In this document: positions 1 to 8,264 of the stretch, in pieces
Numbering within the stretch: the first letter of the stretch is position 1
Layout: each line of letters opens with the position of its first letter
From: Bryobacterales bacterium
GTDB lineage: Bacteria > Acidobacteriota > Terriglobia > Bryobacterales > Bryobacteraceae
Reading direction: 5' to 3'
Length of the DNA: 64,000 nt
NCBI GenBank assembly: GCA_020846745.1
Contig: JADLDI010000125.1
Location: 50,222-114,221, forward strand
Position numbers and translations under genes: made by a program
The notes under the pieces: generated by a model
Seen by the model: the letters and a program-made list of their open reading frames with translations, nothing else
Database searches by the model: none
Told to the model about the DNA's origin: nothing

Positions 1-1
1 C

Positions 2-994
2 AAGCGCGCCCTCGTCATCGACTCCCACAACGACATCCCCGTCGAGCGCATCCATCGCGGCGAAAAGCCTTTCAAATGGATGACGCGCGACCCTGCCTAT
101 CACACCGACGTGCCCCGGATGAAGGAAGGCGGCTACGACGTCGGCTTCTTCATCGTCGGCGACGGACCCACCGCTAATGTCTGGGTCACCATCGAGCAGG
201 TGCTCCAACAGATTGAAGCGCACCCGGATACGTTCCTCCTCGTGCGCACTTCCCAAGACGCCGTCCGTGCCAACCAGACCGGCAAAGTCGGCATCCTCAT
301 GGCCATCGAAGGCGCCGGCCGCTGGCTCGACGGCAAGATGGATATCCTCGGCATCCTCCACCGCCTCGGCGTCCGCTCCGTCGCGGTTACCCACGGCGAA
401 GGCGGCACAACGCCGGGAAGTCTGCAGGGTTCAAAAAGTCCCTACGGCCCTTGCACGGCAGCCGATCGCGAAAACGAGCGCCGCACCGCCGGCGGTCTCA
501 CCCCCTTTGGCAAGGACTTCGTCAAAGCCTGTCACGACCTGCGCATCGTCCTCGACCTCGCCCACATCAACGATAAGGCCTTTTTCGACGCCCTCGAACT
601 CACCTCGCGTCCGCCCATCGTCAGCCACACCGCCGTGTTCGCCCAGTGTCCGCACTGGCGCTGTCTCACCGACGATCAGATCAAAGCGCTGGCCCGTGCC
701 GGCGGCGTCATGGGCATTGCCTTTGCGCCCGGCTTTATCCACCCCGACCCGGCCCAGGCCACCGTCGACCGCGTTGTCGAGCACATCCTGCACGTGGCGG
801 ATTTGGTCGGCATCGATTACGTCGGCATCGGGACCGACTTCGATGGCCTCGGCTCCCAGGTCCCCGTCATTCCCGAGGTCTCGCAACTCCCGCGCCTCAC
901 CCAGAGCATGCTTGCCCATGGGCTCTCAGAAGCCGAAGTCCGCAAAGTTTGGGGCGAAAACTTCCTGCGCGTGCTCTCCAAAAACATCGGCTGA
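2..994 (+). CDS. Membrane dipeptidase, peptidase M19 (5'-truncated by window edge)
   Basis: Zinc-dependent dipeptidase of the renal dipeptidase (M19) family, hydrolysing dipeptides. The frame is open from base 2, so the gene starts outside the window; 330 residues are visible. Near the start is an HND motif (fragment residues 9-11), the metal-binding HxD of the family. A metal-bridging Glu lies in MAIEGAG (about residue 103), a metal His in IVSHTA (about 209), and the C-terminal strand GIGTDFDG is typical of the family. An internal ATG at 80 would remove the HxD and is not the true start. It is followed 43 nt downstream by a small exported protein. The family call is firm; the physiological substrate is unknown. 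Confidence 0.9.
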   Translation, partial: KRALVIDSHNDIPVERIHRGEKPFKWMTRDPAYHTDVPRMKEGGYDVGFFIVGDGPTANVWVTIEQVLQQIEAHPDTFLLVRTSQDAVRANQTGKVGILMAIEGAGRWLDGKMDILGILHRLGVRSVAVTHGEGGTTPGSLQGSKSPYGPCTAADRENERRTAGGLTPFGKDFVKACHDLRIVLDLAHINDKAFFDALELTSRPPIVSHTAVFAQCPHWRCLTDDQIKALARAGGVMGIAFAPGFIHPDPAQATVDRVVEHILHVADLVGIDYVGIGTDFDGLGSQVPVIPEVSQLPRLTQSMLAHGLSEAEVRKVWGENFLRVLSKNIG

Positions 995-1037
995 ATCGGG
1001 CATCGTCGCCCGGCCCGGCCTTCGTTAGACTGAAGGC

Positions 1038-1547
1038 ATGCGCTTTATTCCCGCTATTGCTGCACTCTCTGTGTGTGCGCTCGCCTGGGGCGGTTCCGTC
1101 GCTGGTGTCTCCTGGACCGACCCTTCCGGCTGGAAGAACGAAGGCTCACGGCCCATGCGTGCCGCCACTTACTCCATCCCCCCCGCCGCCGGCGATAAGG
1201 ACTCCGCCGAATGCGCCGTCTTCTATTTCGGCGAAGGCCAAGGCGGCGGCATCCAGGCCAACATCGACCGTTGGATCGGCCAGTTCCAGGAGAAACCCTC
1301 CACTCCGCCCAAACCTGTCACCAAGACCATGGGCGGCATGAAGGTCACCACCATCGAACACTCCGGTACTTACATGGCCGGCGCCATGATGGGACCGAAG
1401 AGTCCGAAATCCGGCTATCATCTCTATGGCGCGATCGTCGAAGCCCCCGGCGGCAACGTGTTCTTTAAGCTGACCGGGCCGGCCAAAACCGTGGCCGCCA
1501 CCAAGCCCGCATTCGACAAAATGCTCGCTTCGATGAAAAAGCAATAG
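1038..1547 (+). CDS. Small exported protein of unknown function
   Basis: A 169-residue protein I do not recognise. It starts with a signal peptide (residues 1-23, hydrophobic core followed by GGSVAG), so it is probably periplasmic or secreted. The mature part is soluble-looking, with an early VSWTDPSGW motif and a pattern resembling lipid- or ligand-binding beta folds, but I can assign no domain. A -10-like TAGACT lies at 1026-1031, six nt before the ATG, and may give a leaderless or near-leaderless mRNA, although GAAGG just before the ATG could also serve as a ribosome site. The PQQ-propeller gene begins 9 nt after its stop, so the two are probably cotranscribed. Confidence 0.75.
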   Translation: MRFIPAIAALSVCALAWGGSVAGVSWTDPSGWKNEGSRPMRAATYSIPPAAGDKDSAECAVFYFGEGQGGGIQANIDRWIGQFQEKPSTPPKPVTKTMGGMKVTTIEHSGTYMAGAMMGPKSPKSGYHLYGAIVEAPGGNVFFKLTGPAKTVAATKPAFDKMLASMKKQ

Positions 1548-1556
1548 CGAACCCGT

Positions 1557-2765
1557 ATGCGCACCTTACTCCTGGTTGTTACTCTCACGAGTTACGCGCA
1601 TGCTGCCGACTGGCCGCAATGGCGCGGCCCCAACCGCGATGCCAAGTCCACCGAAACCGGGCTGCTCAAGAAGTGGCCCGAAGGGGGCCCAAAGCTCGTG
1701 TGGAAGGCGCAAGGGCTGGGTGCCGGCTACTCCAATGTCACCGTCGCCGCCGGACGTGTCTACACCCTCGGCCAGCGCGGCGACACGCAGTATGTGATGG
1801 CTTTCGACGAAGCCACGGGTAAGAAGCTGTGGGAGGTCGCCAACGGCAGCGCCTATCGCGAACGCCGCGGAGATGGACCACGCAGTGTCCCCACCGTCGA
1901 AGGCGACCGCCTCTGGGCCTTCTCCGCCGACGGCACGCTCAGTTGCCTCGAAGCCAAAACCGGCAAGAAGATCTGGGGCTACAACGTCACCGAAAAGTTC
2001 GGCGCCGGCGTCCCCCATTGGGGCTATAGCGAATCGCCGCTGATCGACGGCGACAACCTGATCGTGTTGCCGGGCGGTTCCGGGGCCTCCGTCGTCGCGC
2101 TCAATAAGAACACCGGCGCAGTGATCTGGAAGTCCCAAAGCGATTCCGCCGGCTATTCTTCGGCCTCGCTCGGCACGGTCGGCAAGATCAAGCAGGTGAT
2201 GGTGCTCTCAAGCCAGGGCGCCATGGGCATGCGCGCCGACAATGGCGAACTGTTATGGCGATATGACAAGGTCGCCAACCGCACCGCCAACGTCGCCACT
2301 CCCATTTTTCACAACAATCACGTCTTCTATTCCACCGACTACGGCACCGGCTGCGCGCTCCTGAAGTTGCAACCGAACGGCGGGTCCGTGAAAGCTACTG
2401 AGGTCTACTTCAATCGCGACATGAAGAACCACCACGCCTCGTCGATCCTGATCGGCGACCATCTGTATGGCTTCTCCTCCGCCATCCTGACCGCCATGAA
2501 CTTCATGACCGGCGAAGTCGCCTGGCGCGACCGCAGTGTCGGCAAAGGTTCGCTCGTCTATGCCGACGGGATGCTCTACCTCCTTAGCGAGGACGGCGTG
2601 GTCGGACTGGCTGAAGCCACCCCCCAAGCCTATCGCGAAGTGTCGCGGTTCACTATCCAGAAGAGCGACCGGCCCACTTGGGCAAATCCCGTGATTGCTA
2701 ATGGAAAGTTGTACATTCGCGATCAGGATACTCTGTACAATTTCGACATTAAGAACGCACGGTGA
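1557..2765 (+). CDS. Exported PQQ-like beta-propeller protein
   Basis: A 402-residue protein with a signal peptide (MRTLLLVVTLTSYAHA) followed by WPQWRGPNRD, the standard opening of acidobacterial and planctomycete PQQ-like propeller proteins. Repeated blades with A/W-x-D-x-x-T-G-K motifs (for example FDEATGKKLWE and LEAKTGKKIWG) match PQQ/BamB-like repeats. The family includes quinoproteins, but also scaffolds without cofactor, and no redox residues can be assigned here. It probably acts in the periplasm. It is likely cotranscribed with the preceding small exported protein (9 nt gap) and converges on the minus-strand gene beyond the inverted-repeat element at 2871-3018. Confidence 0.85.
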   Translation: MRTLLLVVTLTSYAHAADWPQWRGPNRDAKSTETGLLKKWPEGGPKLVWKAQGLGAGYSNVTVAAGRVYTLGQRGDTQYVMAFDEATGKKLWEVANGSAYRERRGDGPRSVPTVEGDRLWAFSADGTLSCLEAKTGKKIWGYNVTEKFGAGVPHWGYSESPLIDGDNLIVLPGGSGASVVALNKNTGAVIWKSQSDSAGYSSASLGTVGKIKQVMVLSSQGAMGMRADNGELLWRYDKVANRTANVATPIFHNNHVFYSTDYGTGCALLKLQPNGGSVKATEVYFNRDMKNHHASSILIGDHLYGFSSAILTAMNFMTGEVAWRDRSVGKGSLVYADGMLYLLSEDGVVGLAEATPQAYREVSRFTIQKSDRPTWANPVIANGKLYIRDQDTLYNFDIKNAR

Positions 2766-2870
2766 GATTCGGATGTTTCGTGCCGAAAAAACCTGTTCGG
2801 CCTATTGACAAAAAAACGAGCTAGGTGCATTATTTTCTTGGAGGTTGCAGAATATAGAGCCGTACAAGAT

Positions 2871-3018
2871 AGAGGGCGGTAGGGTTTATTAAATCAGCAG
2901 TGAAATTGTGTTTGCGAACGACCGGACTTAGGCACCCAAAATGTGCCGCGCATATTCCATCGCGCATTTGATGGCGTCACCACAAACACAAGCTGATCGA
3001 TAAACCCTACCGCCCTTT
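2871..3018. repeat. Large multi-stem inverted-repeat element
   Basis: A 148-bp folded element between convergent genes. The outer arms 2873-2889 and 3000-3016 are perfectly complementary over 17 bp (core AGGGCGGTAGGGTTTA), extendable to 2871/3018 through one G-T pair. Inside them, 2893-2898 pairs with 2992-2997 and 2906-2914 with 2983-2991. The centre holds two small hairpins: 2931-2935/2943-2947 (GGCAC/GTGCC) and 2957-2961/2970-2974 (CCATC/GATGG). It contains no ORF. It could be a structured RNA, a bidirectional terminator, a miniature inverted-repeat element or a recombination site. I see no target-site duplication that proves mobility. Confidence 0.75.
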
Positions 3019-3036
3019 CCGCGTCTCTACAACTTG

Positions 3037-4624
3037 TTATTCCACCCGCTCCGCTTTTACCCGCACCTGCTTAACCAAGCCCGCCTCTAATATAACCCGC
3101 TCAGCCTGCGTCTCGAACTTCTTGCGAAACTCCTCGTTCCACCACATCCCCGGCTCGACATCCTCCCAAGCGTAAACCCGGTAGTCACCCGGCGCCAGCG
3201 ATCCGATGCTGAACTTTCCCTCCTGATCTGCCATTGTGTCGCGCATCAGGTCTGCCCGGCCGGCACTCACCGGAACGACTACAACAGTAGCTCCCCCGGC
3301 CGCCTTGCCCGTTCCATCCGTCGCTACGCCGGCAATGCCCGCCGCCGCCACCGATACAACAATCTTGACGTTTGCGGTTTCGCCGCCCCCGATCACCAGC
3401 GGGTCGCTCATGAGATCGGCCGAATCGGTCCTGATGGATTTCACGTACATCGATCGTTGCTCGGCCGGCACTTTCACACGCACACGATAACGCCCAGGTT
3501 GCACGCGAAAGCCGACCGGCTCCCCAGGACCGCGCCATCCCGTTGAGTACCCTGCGGAATTGTCTATACCTTGAAAATCCACCTCGAAACCCTTCGAATC
3601 AAAGTCCGACCCCTCCGCCATGGCTATGCTGGCGCTGACTTCGGCCGCGGCTTGCTCTGTCACCTGCAGGCCGGTAATGTCCTGGTCGATGACAGCGATA
3701 TCGAGACGGCCCTGCAGAATGTGGCCGCTACCGGGTTGCGTCCACCCAATCGCCGACAGACGGTAGTTGCCCGGCAACACATCTTGGATTCGGAACCTAC
3801 CTTCTCGGTCGGTGGCGGCGCTAAGCTTTGGGGTCCCCGTTTCGACCTCACCCGTGCTCGCTCCGACCGGAAACAGTGTGATGTTCGTGAACGCGCTCGG
3901 AAACACTACCTTCCCGCTAACGGTATAGACGCGCACCAGCGGGAGCGTCAAATCGATACCGCTCAGTTGTGTCCCAGGCCCGATTTCGAGCGCAATCGCT
4001 CCTTGCGCGATCGTCGTCCCGGGATATAGCACCGACGCCAGCGCCTTGCCTTCGCCCCATGTGCCATACGGAGGCTGATCTGCATCCTGCATGGTCGGCG
4101 GCTGAGCCCGAACGTAGTACTGGCCCGGCGGGAGATTCGCGATACGGTCCAACGTCATTCGTTCTGCCGTGGGCTTCGCTCGTCGTGGTGCGCTTTCCCT
4201 TTTCATACATCACGCGCCACGCCGATACGGTTACACCCGGCAACGGGTCGCCGTCCGGGTCGCGGACCGTTCCACCCACCACGCCATAAGGCGACATCCG
4301 AATCTCGAGACCACTCACCGGTTGTCCGGCTGAGACGCGCACCGGGATGCCCGCGCTGCCAGATCTCCGGGCCCCGTACGCCGTTTCAAGATATTCCGTA
4401 CGCCGTGCGCGAATCCAAGACACCCCGGCGGCCAACTGAGATATGCAGAATTGCCCGCTGCTTCCTGTAACGGCTTGCGCCTTGCGCCGTTCGCCGTCGA
4501 TCGGCTCCACAAGAACTTGCGCCTTGTTCAATCCCTGTCCCGTCGCGGCGCTTATCACCTGCCCCGCCAGCACACACTCCGGCGCCCTCTGCATCGCCAG
4601 CAGCATCGCCAGTGCGGAGAGCAT
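3037..4624 (-). pseudogene. Exported carboxypeptidase-regulatory-like repeat protein, frameshifted
   Basis: Two overlapping frames encode one protein of roughly 520 residues. The first part (from ATG at 4624) has a hydrophobic N-terminus, then VLAGQVISAATGQGL and GGTVRDPDGDPLPGVTV, typical carboxypeptidase-regulatory/CNA-B-like beta domains. The continuation IANLPPGQYYVRA lies in another frame and runs to 3037, with further such repeats (GRFRIQDVLPGNYRL, GKFSIGSLAPGDYRV). The frame change falls near 4145-4160. Domain continuity across the break argues for one ancestral gene. It may be a real inactivating mutation or an assembly error. This family is usually exported and of unknown role in acidobacteria. 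Confidence 0.75.
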
Positions 4625-4633
4625 TCGAACACG

Positions 4634-4662
4634 AGACTAGCTTCCCTATGAGTGCGGGTCAA
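4634..4662 (-). promoter_or_regulatory. Promoter of the carboxypeptidase-regulatory gene
   Basis: On the minus strand, TTGACC (4657-4662) is followed after 17 nt by TAGTCT (4634-4639). Only nine nt separate this -10 from the ATG at 4624, so the predicted mRNA has almost no 5' leader. No Shine-Dalgarno sequence fits that start. Confidence 0.5.
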
Positions 4663-4714
4663 GGCTGGCTTTCCCTCAAATGCCCTCATTATCCGATTTA
4701 ATACCTGTCGCCTG

Positions 4715-4743
4715 TTGCATTTGCTCCGCTTTCGGGTTACCCT
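4715..4743 (+). promoter_or_regulatory. Possible ilv operon promoter
   Basis: TTGCAT (4715-4720) and TACCCT (4738-4743) are separated by 17 nt. The -10 match is weak. Placement about 40 nt before the leader-peptide ATG fits an attenuated operon, but other starts are possible. Confidence 0.3.
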
Positions 4744-4785
4744 AGTCCCTGTCAGGCAGTGTGTTACACCTGCCTCCTCACTTTG

Positions 4786-4830
4786 ATGTTCGGTTCTGTA
4801 ATTCTCGTCATCGTACGCGGCCCCGCTTAG
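4786..4830 (+). CDS. ilv leader peptide (14 aa)
   Basis: The ORF ATG 4786 to TAG 4828-4830 encodes MFGSVILVIVRGPA. Six consecutive branched-chain codons (4798-4815: GTA ATT CTC GTC ATC GTA) cover all three regulatory amino acids of the downstream pathway. The stop codon abuts region 2 of the attenuator, so a ribosome that finishes the peptide would cover region 2 and free the terminator. There is no clear Shine-Dalgarno sequence ahead of the ATG, which is the weakest point. It is too short for ordinary gene callers. Confidence 0.75.
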   Translation: MFGSVILVIVRGPA

Positions 4831-4854
4831 GGCCTCGCGATTTTGGAATCGCAA

Positions 4855-4903
4855 GGCCACCGGCGGGGTTTTGAGTCCCTCCCGGTGGCCCTTCGTCTTT
4901 ATT
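4855..4903 (+). terminator. Attenuator terminator upstream of ilvB
   Basis: A perfect 9-bp stem GGCCACCGG/CCGGTGGCC (4855-4863, 4882-4890) is extended inward by a C-C mismatch and 4865-4868 with 4877-4880, including one G-T pair. A T-rich run (4891-4903) follows. It lies 37 nt before the ilvB start, as expected of a conditional terminator. Confidence 0.75.
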
Positions 4904-4939
4904 AGCGACTCTATTCACCTATTTTGAGGTTGTCCGATT

Positions 4940-6664
4940 ATGTCGAACCTGATGAGCGGCGCAAAGATTCTGCTGGAATGCCTTGTCCGGGAGAACGTAG
5001 ATTGCATCTTCGGTTATCCCGGCGGCGTCACGCTTCCTTTATATGACGCGATGTACGACCATCCCATCCGGCACGTACTTGTCCGCCACGAAGAGAATGC
5101 TGCGTTCGCGGCGGAAGGCTACGCCCGGACCACCGGCCGCGTAGGCGTCTGCTGCGCCACCTCCGGACCCGGCGCCACCAACCTGACCACCGGTTTGGTC
5201 GACGCCATGATGGACTCCATCCCGATCGTCGCCCTCACCGGACAGGTCACCTCCAAGCTTATCGGTAGCGATGCGTTCCAGGAAGCCGATACGTTCGGCA
5301 TCACACGGTCCTGCACCAAGCACAATTTCCTGGTGAAGAACCTTGCGGACCTGCCGCAGACGCTTCACGAGGCCTTCTACATCGCCGCAACCGGCCGGCC
5401 CGGCCCCGTCCTCGTCGATATCCCTAAGGACGTGTTCCAGGGCCATGCCCAATATGCGCCCGTTAACACCATCCATTTGCCGGGATATAAGGTCCACACC
5501 GATGGCCACGCCGGACAGATCCGCCGCGCCGCGCAGATGATGTGGGAAGCGCGCCGGCCCATGGTCTATGCCGGTGGCGGCATCATCGCCGGCGCCGCGC
5601 ATGACGAACTTCGCGAACTCGTTGAAACACTCGACGCCCCCGCCGTTTGCACCCTCATGGGATTGGGCGGCTTGCCCTCCGACCACCGCAATTTCATCTC
5701 CATGCCCGGCATGCACGGCTCCTATGCCGCCAACATGGCCTTGACCGAGTGCGACCTGCTCATCGCCTTGGGCGTCCGCTTCGACGATCGCGTTACCGGC
5801 CGCCTCGCCGCCTTCGCACCCCACGCGAAAGTCATTCACGTCGACATCGACCCGGCCGAAATCGGCAAGAACCGCGCGGCTGACCTGCCCATCGTTGGCG
5901 ACGTCAAGAAGGTCCTCTCCAAACTCAACAAAGTCCTCGTCGAACTCGCCCCGCAGCAGCAGGCCGTCAACGCCGCGGGCCGCCAGGAATGGTGGACCAT
6001 GGTCCGCGGCTGGAAAGAGGAGCACCCGCTCACGCCCGAGTTCTCCACCACCGAAATTAAGCCGCAGCACCTGATGAAAGAGATCGATCGCATCTCCGGC
6101 GGCCGCGCCGTCGTCTGCAGCGACGTCGGTCAGCATCAAATGTGGTCCGCCCAGTTCATCCGCTTCAACGAACCTCGCCTCTGGCTCAACTCCGGCGGCC
6201 TCGGCTCGATGGGCTTTGGCCTCCCGTCCGCCATCGGCGCACAGTTCGCCCGGCCCGACAAACTGGTCTTCGCCATCATGGGCGATGGCGGCTTCCAGAT
6301 GTCTGTGCCGGAATTGGCGACGGTCGCTTCCTACGGCTTGCCCGTCAAGATGATCGTCATGAACAACGGTTACCTCGGCATGGTCCGCCAGTGGCAGGAA
6401 CTGTTCTACAACAACCGTTTAAACGCCGTGACGCTCGATTGCTTCCCCGATGCCGAAAAGCTGGCCGGAGCGTACGGGTTCAAGGGCCGCACCATCGAAT
6501 CGCCGGCGGACCTTACGCCCGCCCTCGAAGAGGCCGTTCGCGAACCCGGCCCCTACCTGCTGAACGTCAAGGTCAGCCCCTACGAAAACGTGTTCCCCAT
6601 GGTGCCCGCCGGCGGCGCCATCAACGAAATGGTGCTCGCACCGCCCAAGCCGGTGACCGTCTAA
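4940..6664 (+). CDS. ilvB: Acetolactate synthase large (catalytic) subunit
   Basis: A 574-residue ThDP enzyme making acetolactate or acetohydroxybutyrate from pyruvate, the first common step of Val, Leu and Ile synthesis, in the cytoplasm. N-terminal GYPGGVTLPLYDA and RHEENAAFAAEGYAR carry the ThDP-activating Glu (about residue 52). The C-terminal MGDGGFQMS (about residues 450-458) followed by MNNGYLGMVRQWQ is the ThDP/Mg-binding GDG-N motif. Length is normal for the family. The start follows GAGGTT about ten nt upstream. ilvN begins 13 nt after its stop, and the attenuator at 4754-4903 lies immediately upstream. Confidence 0.97.
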   Translation: MSNLMSGAKILLECLVRENVDCIFGYPGGVTLPLYDAMYDHPIRHVLVRHEENAAFAAEGYARTTGRVGVCCATSGPGATNLTTGLVDAMMDSIPIVALTGQVTSKLIGSDAFQEADTFGITRSCTKHNFLVKNLADLPQTLHEAFYIAATGRPGPVLVDIPKDVFQGHAQYAPVNTIHLPGYKVHTDGHAGQIRRAAQMMWEARRPMVYAGGGIIAGAAHDELRELVETLDAPAVCTLMGLGGLPSDHRNFISMPGMHGSYAANMALTECDLLIALGVRFDDRVTGRLAAFAPHAKVIHVDIDPAEIGKNRAADLPIVGDVKKVLSKLNKVLVELAPQQQAVNAAGRQEWWTMVRGWKEEHPLTPEFSTTEIKPQHLMKEIDRISGGRAVVCSDVGQHQMWSAQFIRFNEPRLWLNSGGLGSMGFGLPSAIGAQFARPDKLVFAIMGDGGFQMSVPELATVASYGLPVKMIVMNNGYLGMVRQWQELFYNNRLNAVTLDCFPDAEKLAGAYGFKGRTIESPADLTPALEEAVREPGPYLLNVKVSPYENVFPMVPAGGAINEMVLAPPKPVTV

Positions 6665-6677
6665 AGGGGATCTCGCC

Positions 6678-7229
6678 ATGCTGCAAGTTATCTCGTTACT
6701 ACTCGAAAACAAGCCCGGCGCGCTCATGCGTGTCACCGGGCTGCTCAGCGCCCGCGGCTATAACATCGAAAGCCTGACCGTGGCGCGCACTACCGATCCG
6801 ACGCTGTCCCGCATGACCATCGTTGTCGACGTTGAGCCCCACCTGCGCAAGCAGGTCATCAAGCAGATGAACAAGCTCATCAACGTGCTGCAGGCAAACG
6901 ACCTCACCGAAGGGCCCTCCGTCAATCGCGAACTCGTCCTCATGCGCGTCCGCGCCCCCATCGAGGCTCGCGCCGCCATCCTCAAGGAGTCCGAAATCTT
7001 CGGTGCGCGCGTCATCGATTCGTCCCTCGAAGGCTTCGCCCTCGAAGCCACCGGCGATTCGGAAAAGCTCGACGAGTTCATCGACGTCATGCGCAGCTAT
7101 GGCGAGATTGAAGTTACGCGGTCCGGCACTGTGTCGGTATCGCTTGAGGCGCGCAAGCTGCGCCTTTCCTCCCCTGTACCCACTGGCGCCGCCAAGGCCC
7201 AAATCCCCAATGGAGTCGTGAATGCCTAA
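6678..7229 (+). CDS. ilvN: Acetolactate synthase small (regulatory) subunit
   Basis: The 183-residue regulatory partner of IlvB. An N-terminal ACT domain (about residues 1-75, with LLENKPGALMRVTGLLSARGYNIESL) binds valine in this family and gives feedback inhibition. The rest (ELVLMRVRAPIEARAAILKE onward) is the typical C-terminal ALS small-subunit domain. A strong ribosome site AAAGGGGA precedes the ATG. The stop overlaps the first codons of ilvC by 8 nt, so the two are translationally coupled. Confidence 0.96.
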   Translation: MLQVISLLLENKPGALMRVTGLLSARGYNIESLTVARTTDPTLSRMTIVVDVEPHLRKQVIKQMNKLINVLQANDLTEGPSVNRELVLMRVRAPIEARAAILKESEIFGARVIDSSLEGFALEATGDSEKLDEFIDVMRSYGEIEVTRSGTVSVSLEARKLRLSSPVPTGAAKAQIPNGVVNA

Positions 7230-8241
7230 CCGTTACTACGAAAAAGACGGCAATCTGAAGGTTCTTGAGAATGAAACAGTAGCCATCGTCGGCTACGGCA
7301 GTCAGGGCCACGCGCACGCCCTCAATTTGCGCGATTCCGGCGTCAACGTCATTGTCGGCCTCTACGAAGGCAGCAAGAGCTGGAATAAAGCCAAGGATGC
7401 CGGTCTTCGTGTCATGACCGTCGCCCAGGCCGCGAAAGAAGCCACGATGATCATGATCCTCGTGTCTGACCACATCCAGGCTGAGATCTATAACAACGAA
7501 ATCGCCCCGGGCATGGCGCCGGGCAAGATGCTGATGTTCGCCCACGGCTTCAACATCCACTTCGGATTCATCCAGCCGCCCTCGAACATCGACGTCACCA
7601 TGGTCGCTCCCAAAGCGCCCGGCCACCGCGTCCGCGAACTGTTCACGGAAGGCGTCGGCGTCCCCGCCCTCGTTGCCGTCCACCAGGACGCCTCCGGTAA
7701 GGCTCGTGAGAAGTCGCTCGCCTATGCCCTCGCGCTCGGCTCGCTCAAGGCCGGTGTCATCGACACCAACTTCCGCGAAGAAACCGAAAGCGACCTGTTC
7801 GGCGAACAGAGCGTACTCTGCGGCGGCGTTTCCGAACTCATCCGCGCCGGGTTCGATACGCTGGTCGAAGCCGGTTACGCCCCCGAAATCGCCTACTTCG
7901 AGTGTCTGCACGAGCTCAAGCTGATCGTCGACCTCATCTACGAAGGCGGCCTTGGCTACATGCGCTACTCCGTCTCGGACACCGCCGAGTACGGCGACTA
8001 CACCCGCGGTCCGCGCATCATCAACGAGCAGACTCGCGAAGAGATGCGCAAGATCCTCAAGGAAATCCAGTCCGGCGAATTCGCCCGCACCTGGATGAAC
8101 GAGAACAAGACCGGCCGCCACAACTTCCTCGCCATGCGTGAGAAGAACCAGGGCATCCTGATTGAGAAGGTCGGTAAGGAACTCCGCGAGATGATGACCT
8201 TCCTCAAGAAGAAGAAGGAAATCGGCGTACCTACTGCCTAA
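7222..8241 (+). CDS. ilvC: Ketol-acid reductoisomerase
   Basis: A 339-residue class I enzyme that isomerises and reduces acetolactate or acetohydroxybutyrate to dihydroxy acids. The Rossmann motif GYGSQGHAHALNLRDSG begins about residue 26, the following loop GLYEGSKSW contacts the cofactor, and FAHGFNIHFG and a C-terminal all-helical domain with metal-binding acidic residues follow. The gene overlaps ilvN by 8 nt and precedes cimA by 23 nt, third in the ilv operon. A dihydroxyacid dehydratase (ilvD) and a transaminase are not in the window. Confidence 0.97.
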   Translation: MPNRYYEKDGNLKVLENETVAIVGYGSQGHAHALNLRDSGVNVIVGLYEGSKSWNKAKDAGLRVMTVAQAAKEATMIMILVSDHIQAEIYNNEIAPGMAPGKMLMFAHGFNIHFGFIQPPSNIDVTMVAPKAPGHRVRELFTEGVGVPALVAVHQDASGKAREKSLAYALALGSLKAGVIDTNFREETESDLFGEQSVLCGGVSELIRAGFDTLVEAGYAPEIAYFECLHELKLIVDLIYEGGLGYMRYSVSDTAEYGDYTRGPRIINEQTREEMRKILKEIQSGEFARTWMNENKTGRHNFLAMREKNQGILIEKVGKELREMMTFLKKKKEIGVPTA

Positions 8242-8264
8242 CTGTTGTCTTTGTAGGTCTTTTC

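Larger units (their letters stand above)
4754..4903 (+). promoter_or_regulatory. ilv operon attenuator leader RNA
   Basis: A complete ribosome-mediated attenuator can be drawn. A 9-bp hairpin with one bulged T (4754-4759 and 4761-4763 with 4767-4775) precedes a short ORF (4786-4830) whose codons 5-10 are Val, Ile, Leu, Val, Ile, Val. Region 1 (4819-4823, inside the ORF) pairs with 4830-4834. Region 2 (4831-4842) pairs with region 3 (4847-4858) over 11 of 12 positions. Region 3 continues to 4863 and pairs with region 4 (4882-4890) as the terminator stem. The 2:3 and 3:4 helices share 4855-4858 and exclude one another. Stalling on the Val/Ile/Leu codons should mask region 1, allow 2:3 and prevent termination before ilvB. 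The architecture is read directly; the regulation is inferred by analogy with enterobacterial ilv and leu leaders. Confidence 0.8.

Noticed and set aside
2871..3018. Inverted repeat taken as an insertion sequence
   Set aside because: There is no transposase frame inside, and no flanking direct duplication could be identified by eye.
4786..4903. ilv leader interpreted as a T-box or metabolite riboswitch
   Set aside because: No T-box core or specifier loop is visible, whereas the short ORF with six branched-chain codons and alternating helices explains the region fully.
5039..6139. 366-codon minus-strand ORF opposite ilvB
   Set aside because: It lies entirely under a fully conserved ilvB. Long antisense frames are expected in high-GC coding sequence, and the translation has no recognisable domain.
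7114..8121. 335-codon minus-strand ORF opposite ilvC
   Set aside because: Shadow of ilvC with a low-complexity Gly/Val/Asp-rich translation and no family match.
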